Source of the DNA: Buttiauxella agrestis
Lineage (GTDB): Bacteria; Pseudomonadota; Gammaproteobacteria; Enterobacterales; Enterobacteriaceae
Assembly: GCF_900446255.1 (NCBI RefSeq)
Contig: NZ_UIGI01000001.1
Location: 4,552,763-4,616,762, forward strand
Direction: 5' to 3'
DNA: 64,000 nucleotides
Part shown: positions 19,359 through 27,386 of the stretch, one piece after another
How the letters are laid out: the number at the start of each line of letters is the position of its first letter
Position numbering within the stretch: the first letter of the stretch is position 1
Program-made: the position numbers and the translations under genes
Notes under the pieces: model-generated
The model's database searches: none
Told to the model about the DNA's origin: nothing
The model's input: only the letters and a program-made list of their open reading frames with translations

Positions 19359-20707
19359 CTTCCCCAACAGCCTTCTACCAGCTTGCTGCAAGGGTAGAAG
19401 CGATAAGCCACTCCACAGAGTTAGGCTTCGCGATATGTAATGAAACACGCCAACTGGTGGAATATCGCCAGGCGGCGCTGCTGTCCCTCAGTGCAGCAAA
19501 CCGCGCAAAACTGGTTGCCCATTCCGGGTTAAGCGATACCGATAACAACACGCCGTACGCCTTGTGGCTGGCGGATGTGGCCAAAGAAATCGCCCCCCAT
19601 TGCCGGGCGCTGCCGCCCGAAGCCCGCGTGCTGGCACTGGCACCGGCACAACTCAGTGAACCCCTCGCCCACCAGTGGAGCGAATGGCTGCCGCCGCACG
19701 TTTGGGTGCTGCCGTTAACCGGTGCCGACGGCGAAATTCACGCGCTGTGGTTTTTAGGGCGCGATGAAGCCTGGCCGACCTCGCTTGCCCCGGATTCACC
19801 GGAATTTGCGCTACTGCAACTGAGCGGTTTATACGGATACGCCTGGTGGGCGTTGACCGCAAAACCCTCGCGCTTCCGACAATTCTGGCAGCGTAATACC
19901 GGGCGGCGTCTGGCTTATATCCTGCTGGCGATTGTGCTGGTGATGTGTATTCCAGTGCGGGAATACACGCTGGTTCCCGCTGAAATTATCTCGCTACAAA
20001 GTGAAGTGATTGCCGCCCCGGATTCCGGCGTGATTCAACGCATGGTGGTTTTGCCTAACAGCGATGTGAAGAAAGGCCAGGTGCTGGCGACGCTTGACGA
20101 CACCACGCTGCACAACCGTCTTGCAGTGGCGCAGGCGGAACTGGAAACCGCGGAAACCACGCTGCATCAGGCTTCGCAACAAGCCATTGAAGATCAGCAG
20201 GCGAAATCAGAACTGGCGATGGCAGAAGGCAAATATCGCGAGAAAAAAGTCGAAGTCGAGTCGATAAAACGCGATCTGGCAAAACTGACGATTCGCGCCC
20301 CCGGCAACGGCGTGTTTGTCTATTCCGACCCGGATGACTGGGCTGGCCGCCCGGTACAGACCGGCGAGCGCATTGGTTTACTGGCCGATCCGAACAATTT
20401 AGGCGTTCGCGCCTGGGCGCCGGTGAGCGAGTCCACCAACCTTGATCACGGTGCGCCGATGAAAGTGTTTTTGAAAGTCGCGCCGCTGGACTCGTTTACC
20501 GCGAAACTGGATTACGCGGGCTATCAAACCGTCGAAGCGCCGAACGGCATCGCCAGTTATCTGCTGCGCGGCACGCTTGATGGCAAACCGGCTGTGGCGC
20601 GTATCGGCTTGCAGGGGACGGCTCGCGTGACGGGCGACTGGGCGCTGCTCGGTTACTTGCTGCTGCGCCGCCCCATCGCCACATTACGTGCCGGGAGCGG
20701 CTGGTGA
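19355..20707 (+). CDS. Inner-membrane HlyD-like adaptor with cytoplasmic GAF-like N-terminal domain
   Basis: 450 aa from a GTG start that overlaps the previous stop (GTGA) and is preceded by GGAG at 19341-19344. The first 165 residues form a soluble, probably cytoplasmic domain that looks GAF-like (ELGFAICNETRQLVEYRQAALL ... WVLPLTGADGEIHALWFLGR, quoted in part). One transmembrane helix follows (about 186-201), then a periplasmic barrel-sandwich segment (VIAAPDSGVIQRMVVLPNSD), a coiled-coil hairpin of about 60 residues, and the returning half (LTIRAPGNGVFVY). Domain order is that of HlyD-type adaptors of type I secretion, but the large N-terminal domain is unusual and could sense or bind a ligand or the substrate. 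GAF assignment is by pattern only. Confidence 0.75.
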   Translation: MTSPTAFYQLAARVEAISHSTELGFAICNETRQLVEYRQAALLSLSAANRAKLVAHSGLSDTDNNTPYALWLADVAKEIAPHCRALPPEARVLALAPAQLSEPLAHQWSEWLPPHVWVLPLTGADGEIHALWFLGRDEAWPTSLAPDSPEFALLQLSGLYGYAWWALTAKPSRFRQFWQRNTGRRLAYILLAIVLVMCIPVREYTLVPAEIISLQSEVIAAPDSGVIQRMVVLPNSDVKKGQVLATLDDTTLHNRLAVAQAELETAETTLHQASQQAIEDQQAKSELAMAEGKYREKKVEVESIKRDLAKLTIRAPGNGVFVYSDPDDWAGRPVQTGERIGLLADPNNLGVRAWAPVSESTNLDHGAPMKVFLKVAPLDSFTAKLDYAGYQTVEAPNGIASYLLRGTLDGKPAVARIGLQGTARVTGDWALLGYLLLRRPIATLRAGSGW

Positions 20708-22809
20708 TCAACGCCGCTGCCACCGCTCCACCGTGGCCCGCGCTGCGCGATGAACTGCGCCTCAACAGCGCGGGCAGCAACCGCGACGGTTCCCCGGCGT
20801 GGCATTTATCAGACCCGGTGCGAAACCTGTTTTTCCGTCTCGGCTGGCTGGAAATTGAAATTCTTAAGCGCTGGCAATTAGCCGATGCAGGGAAGATCGC
20901 GCAGGCGATTAATCAGCAAACCACGCTGAATGTCGAAGAAGACGATATCAAAGCCTTTGTGCTGTTTTTGCAGCAACAGCAACTGCTGCGCACCGCCCGT
21001 TTTCGCCCGGCATCTTCGGCGTGGAAATGGCTGCTGCACAGCTATTTGTTTATCCGCATTCCGCTGGTTCACCCGGAAAAAGCCCTGCGCAAAGCGCTGC
21101 CGTGGGTGCAACCGCTGTTCAGCAAAACCTTTCTTTGGCTGACGCTGTTTGTGGCAATTACCGGTATTGTGCTGGCGGCTCGCCAATGGGATACCGTCGT
21201 CGCCACGCTGCATAATTCGGTGAACTGGCACGGTGCCGTAGCGTTTGCCATCGCGCTGGTATTTTCCAAATGCTGGCACGAAATGGGCCACGCGCTGACC
21301 GCCACAAAGCATGGCGTGCGGGTCGGGCATATGGGCGTCGCACTGTTGGTGATGTTGCCGATGGCCTACACCGACACCGGCGAAAGCTGGAAACTGATTC
21401 GTTCGCGCGACCGGCTAAAAATCGCCGCCGCCGGGATTGTTTCTGAGCTGGTGCTGGCGGCGTGGGCGACGTTGCTGTGGTCATTCGCCCCCGAAGGCAG
21501 CGTGAAAAACGCGCTGTTTTTCCTCGCCACCACCGCGTGGATTATGACGGTGGTGGTCAACGCCAGCCCGTTTATGCGCTTCGATGGCTACTACATTCTG
21601 AGCGATATTCTCGACTTTCCAGGCCTCCACGAGCGCGCCGGAAACTGGGCGAAACGGGCGATGCGCTGGCATTTGTTTGGCATCAACGACCCAAAGCCCG
21701 ATAACGTCACTCCGGCCTTCGCCCGCTTTCTGACGGTATTTGCTTTCGCGACCTGGATTTACCGCCTGCTACTGTTTATCGGCATCGCGGTGTTGGTCTA
21801 TCACGCCTTCTTTAAGGCGCTGGGCGTAGTGCTGTTTTTAATAGAGATTGTGACTTTTGTGGTGCAGCCGATGATCAGAGAAATCAAAACTATTTGGGCG
21901 CGTCGGCAGGAAAGCCAGCCGTTTTATCGCCGCAGATTACTGTTGATTACCGCCGTCGTGTTGCTGGCCATTTTTGTGCCGTGGTCGAATAAAGTGAGCC
22001 TGCCGGGCGTGATTGAAGCCGGTTTTGTGCAGCCGATTTATACGCCTTACAGCGCAAAACTTGAGAAGGTTTTTGTCACCGACGGGCAAGAAGTGAAAGC
22101 CGGGCAACCGCTGTTTGAGTTGATAGCCCCGCTGCCGGAAACGTCGCAGCGCAAGGCCGAAGAGATGCGCCGAGCCTGGGAATTCAGCGCGCGGGGTGCG
22201 TTGGGTCTGGATAAAGACGGCCCGGCAAAACAGGTGCTGGCAGACCAAATGGCACGCCAGTATTCGCTCCAGCAAAGTGCGGGCAACAGCGAATTGCTGC
22301 GTCTGCGGCTGGTGGCGGCGTCTGCGGGAAGGATTGAAGACCGTGATTTATCGTTGCAGCCTGGAAGCTGGGTTTCGCCAACGTCGCACATCGCGACCCT
22401 GGTGAATGCCGATCGTTGGCGAGTGAAAGCGCTGGTGGGCGAGGAAGATCTGGCGCGATTACGGGTGGGTTCACCCGCCAAAATTTATCAGAACGGTGAA
22501 TGGCATCCGCTTATCGGGCGTGTGGTTTCTATCGATCATAACGTGGTGACGCGCCTGCCCTCGCTGCTGCTGGCTAAAGATCATGGCGGGCCGGTGCAGC
22601 TTAACCCGACGGCTCAGGCAAAAGATCTGCGTCCGCAAGGCGTGTGGTATCGCGTGTCGATTGAAGGTGACGGGAAAACGACGCAGCTAAATCGGGAGAA
22701 TCTCGCCGAAATCTCAGTTGAGAGCCAACGCCAGAGTCTCGCGCATCGCTGGTTTAATAGCGTGTCATTGATGTTAATTCAGCAGACGGGAATGGGGAAA
22801 GACGGGTAA
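20704..22809 (+). CDS. PqqD-like / M50 zinc metalloprotease / HlyD-like fusion protein
   Basis: 701 aa from a GTG start overlapping the previous stop by 4 bp. Residues of about 30-105 resemble a PqqD-type winged helix (LSDPVRNLFFRLGWLE ... LQQQQLL). Several membrane helices (about 140-400) carry the site-2-protease signature: HEMGH at 192-196 and, distally, NASPFMRFDGYY with Asp294 as likely third zinc ligand. After a further helix (about 415-435), residues of 450-560 form a barrel-sandwich segment typical of HlyD-like adaptors (YTPYSAKLEKVFVTDGQEVKAG), then a beta-barrel region. All catalytic residues seem intact. With the preceding genes it forms an export-like complex; whether the protease cuts the giant protein or some other partner is unknown. 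The family is known from genome surveys, but I know of no assigned mechanism. Confidence 0.8.
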   Translation: MINAAATAPPWPALRDELRLNSAGSNRDGSPAWHLSDPVRNLFFRLGWLEIEILKRWQLADAGKIAQAINQQTTLNVEEDDIKAFVLFLQQQQLLRTARFRPASSAWKWLLHSYLFIRIPLVHPEKALRKALPWVQPLFSKTFLWLTLFVAITGIVLAARQWDTVVATLHNSVNWHGAVAFAIALVFSKCWHEMGHALTATKHGVRVGHMGVALLVMLPMAYTDTGESWKLIRSRDRLKIAAAGIVSELVLAAWATLLWSFAPEGSVKNALFFLATTAWIMTVVVNASPFMRFDGYYILSDILDFPGLHERAGNWAKRAMRWHLFGINDPKPDNVTPAFARFLTVFAFATWIYRLLLFIGIAVLVYHAFFKALGVVLFLIEIVTFVVQPMIREIKTIWARRQESQPFYRRRLLLITAVVLLAIFVPWSNKVSLPGVIEAGFVQPIYTPYSAKLEKVFVTDGQEVKAGQPLFELIAPLPETSQRKAEEMRRAWEFSARGALGLDKDGPAKQVLADQMARQYSLQQSAGNSELLRLRLVAASAGRIEDRDLSLQPGSWVSPTSHIATLVNADRWRVKALVGEEDLARLRVGSPAKIYQNGEWHPLIGRVVSIDHNVVTRLPSLLLAKDHGGPVQLNPTAQAKDLRPQGVWYRVSIEGDGKTTQLNRENLAEISVESQRQSLAHRWFNSVSLMLIQQTGMGKDG

Positions 22810-22813
22810 AGTC

Positions 22814-22835
22814 AGCCCCTCTTTGCAGAGGGGCT
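22814..22835 (+). terminator. Hairpin at end of the adhesin/export operon
   Basis: AGCCCCTC / GAGGGGCT 8-bp stem with a TTTGCA loop, 4 bp after the stop codon. No strong T-run follows, so it may be a weak terminator or a 3' protective hairpin. The rest of the gap to 23021 shows no recognisable gene. Confidence 0.55.
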
Positions 22836-23021
22836 AAGTCCTTGCTACAGGATGATCAGTGAGGTGCATATCAATACATGTGGCGGCTAAGTTGTGTCCT
22901 GGACCCACCCACTTCCTCCTGGGATACTGGAAGGGGTCTTTCTATTAATGTCTGCTTCTGAGCCTTGAGTCAATTGTTTGACGATGACCTTTTCATTGAT
23001 TTGCAAACCTGACACAAAATT

Positions 23022-25586
23022 TTATTGATTCCGAGCAAGGCGCAAAGCCTGCGCCAGTTTTTGCTGGTTGAAAGGCTTACGCAAAAGCTCGACCGGCGGC
23101 AGTTGCTGCCCGCTGCGGCGCAGATCCTGGCCACTGATTAACAAGCAGGTCAGATGCGGATAATGCTCGCAAGCGTGCAGGATTACCTCCGCCCCGCTCA
23201 TCGGTCCAGGAAGCATTAAATCACTGATAACAACCTGAATATCCGGCACATCTTTCAGCAATTGAATGGCCTGCTGGCTGTCGCTGGTTTCCAGCGTCAG
23301 ATAGCCAAGCTGATGCAATTGCTCGCAGAGCGTCTGGCGCACATCGTGTTCATCTTCCAGCACCAACACTAACGGGTTCTCTTCAGCATTAGCTCCGGCT
23401 GGTTCCGGTAATACTTCGCTGACCGCCTGCGCGGGCGCGCGTGGCAATTGTAAACGTACCAACGTTCCCTGCCCTGGTGCACTTTCAATTTCCACTCGTC
23501 CACCGGACTGGCGCACAAATCCATACACCATCGACAACCCCAAACCGCTGCCGCTCCCCGTCGGTTTGGTGGTGAAAAACGGCTCGAAGACCTGGGCTTT
23601 TATCTCCGCAGACATCCCCTGCCCGCTGTCTATCACTTCCAGCGCCACCATATCCTGCTTTCCACCGCCCGAACGCACCACGCGCTGGTTCCAGGTACGA
23701 ATTTTTATGCTGCCGCTTTGCCCATCCATCGCGTCACGCGCATTCATCACCAGATTGATAATCGCATTCTCAAGCTGGTTAACGTCAATCCAGGCGGGCC
23801 ACGCCGGGTGCTGGGCTTCAATTTCAAGCGTGAGAGTGGCAGGCAGCGAATGGCGGATCAGCGGGTCGAGGTTTTCCAGCAGATTTTTCATCGATATCGT
23901 ATGCGGGTGCAGCGACTGTTTGCGGGAAAACGCCAGTAAGCGCTGGGTCAGCTGCGCGCCACGTTCGGCGGCTTTTAAGGCGCGTTGAATGCGTATGGCA
24001 TCAGGCGAATCCACAGATGTCAGTTCCAGACTGCCGATAATCACTGCCAGCAAGTTGTTGAAATCATGCGCCAGGCCACCCGTTAATTGCCCCACCGCTT
24101 TCATCTTCTGGCTGTGAACCAGCGCCTCCTCCAGCGCTTTACGTTCGCTGCGCTCCAGCACCACGTTGACCATGCCGCGCCCCGGCACCGGGCTAAAACG
24201 CAGCTCGATAGTGCGATTGTCCGCAAGCCTTAGCTCCTGCGGTTTAGGAAGCGGGCGCGAAAGGTTCTCAACGATATGTTCCTGGAGCGGAGTCACCTGT
24301 TTTAGCAGGCTCATATAATGCTGCCCACGCTGGAGATGTTCCGGCGCAAGCCCCAGCAGCAGCGGATACTGCGGGTTCCACACCACCAGGATTCCATCGT
24401 TATCAAACAGCGCAAAACCGTCGCGCATGGCGTGGAAGGTGGTTTCCAGTTGCGTGCTTTTTTCTTTCAGCAGTTTCGAGGTGTGTTCCAGCGATGCGGT
24501 GTTTCTCGCAAAAACGTTAAATGCCCGCGCCAGTTCACCCAGTTCATCACGCCGCTGCAACGCAGGCACGCTAACATCACGCTCGCCCCGCGCCAGCCGC
24601 GTCATCGCATGGGAAATCGCCGTCAGGTTCGAGCCGAGGTTGCGGTAAATATACCACCCGGCAAACCCCGTAATCACCAGTGCCAGCAGGGCAAACAGGC
24701 CGATAAACGCAATCATCGATTGCAGCTCTTTGTGGCTCTGCTCGGTACGGTTGAGCGACTCCTGCGCCACCTTTTGCACGTACAGGTTGATGTCCTGATT
24801 CAAAAACGCGACCAGCGCTTTGATGTGGTACATATACCAGGAAATTCCGAGGTCGCTGTTTTCAAGCCGATCCGCAAGTGGCAGCAATTGCTGCAAATGA
24901 GCGGTGAACTCCTGCAATATCCCATCAACAAGCGGTGAAGCGGCGTGCTTTGGGAGTTGCTCCATCACGTCGGTAAGCTGCACCACGGTCGCTTTTGGCG
25001 ATGGCGTTTGAATGGCAATCAGAATCAGGCGGTCCATTTCCGTTAACAGGCGCGCCTCCGGCAGCGCCAGCCCGTCACGGGCATTGATATCCTGAATATG
25101 ATGCAAGTAACTTTGGTTTTGATACAGCGCACTGAGCAGCGCGTTGCGCTCCAGATGGCGGCGATGACCGAGTTCCAGCATCCGTGTGACACTGCTTTCC
25201 AGCTCGTTGCTGCGCTCCGTGATGCGTGTAACCAACTCCGGTTCGTGACTGGCCAGCGGGGCATTCGCCAGATGATTGAGCGAGTTCTGTAGCGCCTGCT
25301 GCGTTTGTTGCAAACGCTGCGCTTCACTTTGATATTCCAGCGCACCCACCACCTGCGTGAGACGCACCGCCGCCGTCGCCACATTGGCGGTATCCCGCGC
25401 CAACTCCATGCTGCCGGACATATCGCTCAGCGTTTGCCCCTGGACTTGCTCCTGCAAACGGCTGGCGTGATCAAAACCTAAAATCGCCACGCCGCACACC
25501 AGCAAAGTCACCGCCACTACCAGCAAATTAAAAGACAGCAAACGTCCACGGGCGCTGGTGAGAAAGGGTGTGCGGGGTGCAGGCAT
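23022..25586 (-). CDS. Hybrid sensor histidine kinase (HAMP-PAS-HisKA-HATPase-REC)
   Basis: 854 aa from the ATG at 25586, which has GGAG 5 bp upstream; an upstream in-frame ATG at 25631 is less well placed. Two membrane helices (about 12-35 and 295-320) enclose a helical periplasmic sensor domain of about 250 residues, as in TorS-like kinases. A HAMP linker, a PAS-like segment (FHAMRDGFALFDNDG), the HisKA box GGLAHDFNNLLAVI (His about 507), HATPase motifs (NLVMNARDAM, DSGQGM, GSGLGLSMV) and a C-terminal receiver (about 738-854; Asp about 789 in VVISDLMLPG, Lys about 837) follow. There is no HPt domain, so the receiver may act as a phosphate sink. The likely partner is the regulator at 33612-34346, on the far side of the sugar operon. 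The kinase stop is 212 bp from the convergent export operon. Confidence 0.88.
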   Translation of the reverse strand: MPAPRTPFLTSARGRLLSFNLLVVAVTLLVCGVAILGFDHASRLQEQVQGQTLSDMSGSMELARDTANVATAAVRLTQVVGALEYQSEAQRLQQTQQALQNSLNHLANAPLASHEPELVTRITERSNELESSVTRMLELGHRRHLERNALLSALYQNQSYLHHIQDINARDGLALPEARLLTEMDRLILIAIQTPSPKATVVQLTDVMEQLPKHAASPLVDGILQEFTAHLQQLLPLADRLENSDLGISWYMYHIKALVAFLNQDINLYVQKVAQESLNRTEQSHKELQSMIAFIGLFALLALVITGFAGWYIYRNLGSNLTAISHAMTRLARGERDVSVPALQRRDELGELARAFNVFARNTASLEHTSKLLKEKSTQLETTFHAMRDGFALFDNDGILVVWNPQYPLLLGLAPEHLQRGQHYMSLLKQVTPLQEHIVENLSRPLPKPQELRLADNRTIELRFSPVPGRGMVNVVLERSERKALEEALVHSQKMKAVGQLTGGLAHDFNNLLAVIIGSLELTSVDSPDAIRIQRALKAAERGAQLTQRLLAFSRKQSLHPHTISMKNLLENLDPLIRHSLPATLTLEIEAQHPAWPAWIDVNQLENAIINLVMNARDAMDGQSGSIKIRTWNQRVVRSGGGKQDMVALEVIDSGQGMSAEIKAQVFEPFFTTKPTGSGSGLGLSMVYGFVRQSGGRVEIESAPGQGTLVRLQLPRAPAQAVSEVLPEPAGANAEENPLVLVLEDEHDVRQTLCEQLHQLGYLTLETSDSQQAIQLLKDVPDIQVVISDLMLPGPMSGAEVILHACEHYPHLTCLLISGQDLRRSGQQLPPVELLRKPFNQQKLAQALRLARNQ

Positions 25587-25803
25587 GTTGGCTCCGGACT
25601 GTAACCGAAAGTATGGAAACAGAATTGCCATATTCTCCAACCAGTGTCTAGTATTCCTCACTCAAAGTGGCGTAACAGCAATAAAGCATGGAAGCCTTAA
25701 TAGTTCCTTCAATAAATCGGTAGAATTATTTATTCGAAATTCAATATCCAATAAATAAGCATCCATTAAATTACTAATTATTTACACTAAAGTAAGGTGC
25801 AAT

Positions 25804-26283
25804 ATGGCAAACTCAATTTATCTGACACTTAATGGAAAAAATCAGGGGTTAATATCTTCTGGTTGTATGTCGCTGGATTCAATCGGCAACAAGGCTCAGA
25901 CCTCACATCTTGATCAAATTATGGTGTATGAGTTAAACCATCGTTTAACACGTATTGATAATGTGAATCACCAGTGTCTTACAATCAGAAAACCTATTGA
26001 TAAATCATCCCCATTATTAAGCAAAGCCATTAATGATAATGAAATATTAAATTGTGAGTTTCCTCTTTATCGGACAAATCGTTTTGGGCTTAATGAGTTG
26101 TACTACATCATTAAGCTTACGGAGGCTCGTATTTGTGATTTACGACTTTCTGTGCCGCATGTTGTCGATGATAGTCAAGGTCTCGCAGAAGAGACCGTCT
26201 CATTTGTTTATGAAGCCATTAGCTGGGAGCATTGTTCTGCCGGGACAAGCTCTTATAGCTTGTGGATGGACCGTGTTTTTTAA
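25804..26283 (+). CDS. hcp: Hcp-family type VI secretion tube protein (orphan)
   Basis: 159 aa with the family hallmarks ANSIYLTLNGKNQGLISSGC at the start, IRKPIDKSSPLL in the middle, and EETVSFVYEAISWEH ... SLWMDRVF at the end. Hcp hexamers stack into the T6SS tube and chaperone small effectors. Length fits a plain Hcp with no fused toxin. No other T6SS component is present here, so it must use an apparatus encoded elsewhere. It is AT-richer than the genes on both sides. AAGG lies 6 bp before the ATG. It starts a three-gene rightward cassette with the two unknown genes downstream, the usual arrangement for Hcp-carried effectors. Confidence 0.85.
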   Translation: MANSIYLTLNGKNQGLISSGCMSLDSIGNKAQTSHLDQIMVYELNHRLTRIDNVNHQCLTIRKPIDKSSPLLSKAINDNEILNCEFPLYRTNRFGLNELYYIIKLTEARICDLRLSVPHVVDDSQGLAEETVSFVYEAISWEHCSAGTSSYSLWMDRVF

Positions 26284-26321
26284 CGTATTCAAGATTATCA
26301 CTCTATTAATGGACTATAGGT

Positions 26322-27014
26322 ATGAATAATTCTAATTATTTAAAAATGAATATGGAGTCGGAAAGAAAAATAGCATTATCTCTAGAGGAAGGGTTAACAT
26401 CGTTTCGGAAAAATGGGCATGAAGTGCTCAATAGCATCTATTCAGGTGCAGAGAGGGTGAGCTGGTACACATCCTGCTTTTTTGATAATTACCAGGATGT
26501 ATGTCAGGAGTTAAAAGAAGAAGACAAAAGGATGATTGCCGCAATCAATGAAGTCTTCACAAGGAAAGATGTCATATTTGATATGATTGAGTTATATACT
26601 GGACATGTTTTAGATAACTTCAGTGATTCTGCCAGGGAAAGAATTGTCATTCAGGTAACAGGTTTTTTGGCAAAAAACAGAACTAAGTTTTCAACTAAAT
26701 CAGCGCTATCATATTTAATAGCGAAATCTATTTCAGAGTCAATAAACTTCACCACTAAAATTCGAGTAGCGATTGGTAAAGTAAGCAATGTTATTCTTAC
26801 GTTACTTGATTTCTATAGTAACATACAAAAAGCAGCTCTTTCAGCGAGACGATTGAAAACACTTAACCCAGTATTTTATCACATTCTCTACCGAAACAAT
26901 CTGGAAATGCTGTACTTCATCCTTGAGCCTGCACTGCAAAGAAATATAGGAATTATCAATACCACCCTTAATGAAAGAGATGCTATCGCTATATTAAGAG
27001 ATATTACAAAATGA
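26322..27014 (+). CDS. Unknown protein downstream of hcp, candidate T6SS effector
   Basis: 230 aa, not recognised. It is predicted to be almost entirely helical, Lys/Ser/Asn-rich, with several moderately hydrophobic stretches (ALSYLIAKSISESINF, VAIGKVSNVILTLLDFY, VFYHILYRNNLEMLYFILE) but no signal peptide or obvious membrane anchor. No catalytic motif of known nucleases, lipases or amidases was seen. It begins 38 bp after hcp and its last codons overlap the next small membrane-protein gene (ATGA). The position after an orphan hcp and before a small membrane protein suggests an Hcp-delivered effector, perhaps acting on membranes, with the next gene as immunity protein. That role is inference from context only. 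Confidence 0.55.
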   Translation: MNNSNYLKMNMESERKIALSLEEGLTSFRKNGHEVLNSIYSGAERVSWYTSCFFDNYQDVCQELKEEDKRMIAAINEVFTRKDVIFDMIELYTGHVLDNFSDSARERIVIQVTGFLAKNRTKFSTKSALSYLIAKSISESINFTTKIRVAIGKVSNVILTLLDFYSNIQKAALSARRLKTLNPVFYHILYRNNLEMLYFILEPALQRNIGIINTTLNERDAIAILRDITK

Positions 27015-27211
27015 AAAAATTCATGAAACAGTTCATTTTTGACTGGATAAAAACCGAAACATTGTATTCATATTTCCCGCTAGCCATCATTATTATTTTG
27101 TCCTGCGCTTTTTACAGATATTTTCCTGAGCATTGGGGGAAATTAACGTTTCTTTCAATTTTCATTGTCATCGTCGCGGTCTGGAAAATAGCGAAACGTA
27201 TAGAAAAATAA
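27011..27211 (+). CDS. Small two-helix membrane protein, candidate immunity protein
   Basis: 66 aa. Two hydrophobic segments (about 19-34, SYFPLAIIIILSCAFY, and 43-58, KLTFLSIFIVIVAVWK) are flanked by lysines, so it is probably an inner-membrane hairpin. Its ATG overlaps the stop of the preceding gene by 4 bp, implying translational coupling and matched stoichiometry. Small membrane proteins in this position often protect against membrane-targeting toxins; nothing in its sequence proves that. Confidence 0.55.
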   Translation: MKKFMKQFIFDWIKTETLYSYFPLAIIIILSCAFYRYFPEHWGKLTFLSIFIVIVAVWKIAKRIEK

Positions 27212-27236
27212 CCTCTATCACAAAATTCCTCACTCA

Positions 27237-27297
27237 TATACCCGTCATTCTCCGAGTCGCAATCAATGTACCTGCAATTCACAGAATGATGGATATA
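27237..27297. repeat. Short degenerate ERIC-like element
   Basis: A 61-bp element with 15-bp ends that are inverted copies at 13 of 15 positions (TATACCCGTCATTCT and AGAATGATGGATATA) followed inside by GAGTCGCA and TGCAATTC. The ends resemble the termini of the ERIC elements near ghxP, but the central palindrome is missing. It sits between the hcp cassette and the sugar operon. Confidence 0.5.
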
Positions 27298-27386
27298 TGA
27301 CAAATATGAACGACTTCTGACATTTTGCATTTACTTTGACGTGTTCAACTGGCAGCAATCGAACCTTCACCCGCAGGAGTCGCGCC

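Noticed and set aside
24318-24938. 206-codon plus-strand frame opposite the sensor kinase
   Set aside because: Antisense to conserved kinase domains, with no homology features of its own.
25804-27211. Part of a full type VI secretion cluster
   Set aside because: No tssB/C, vgrG, clpV or membrane-complex genes occur anywhere in the window.
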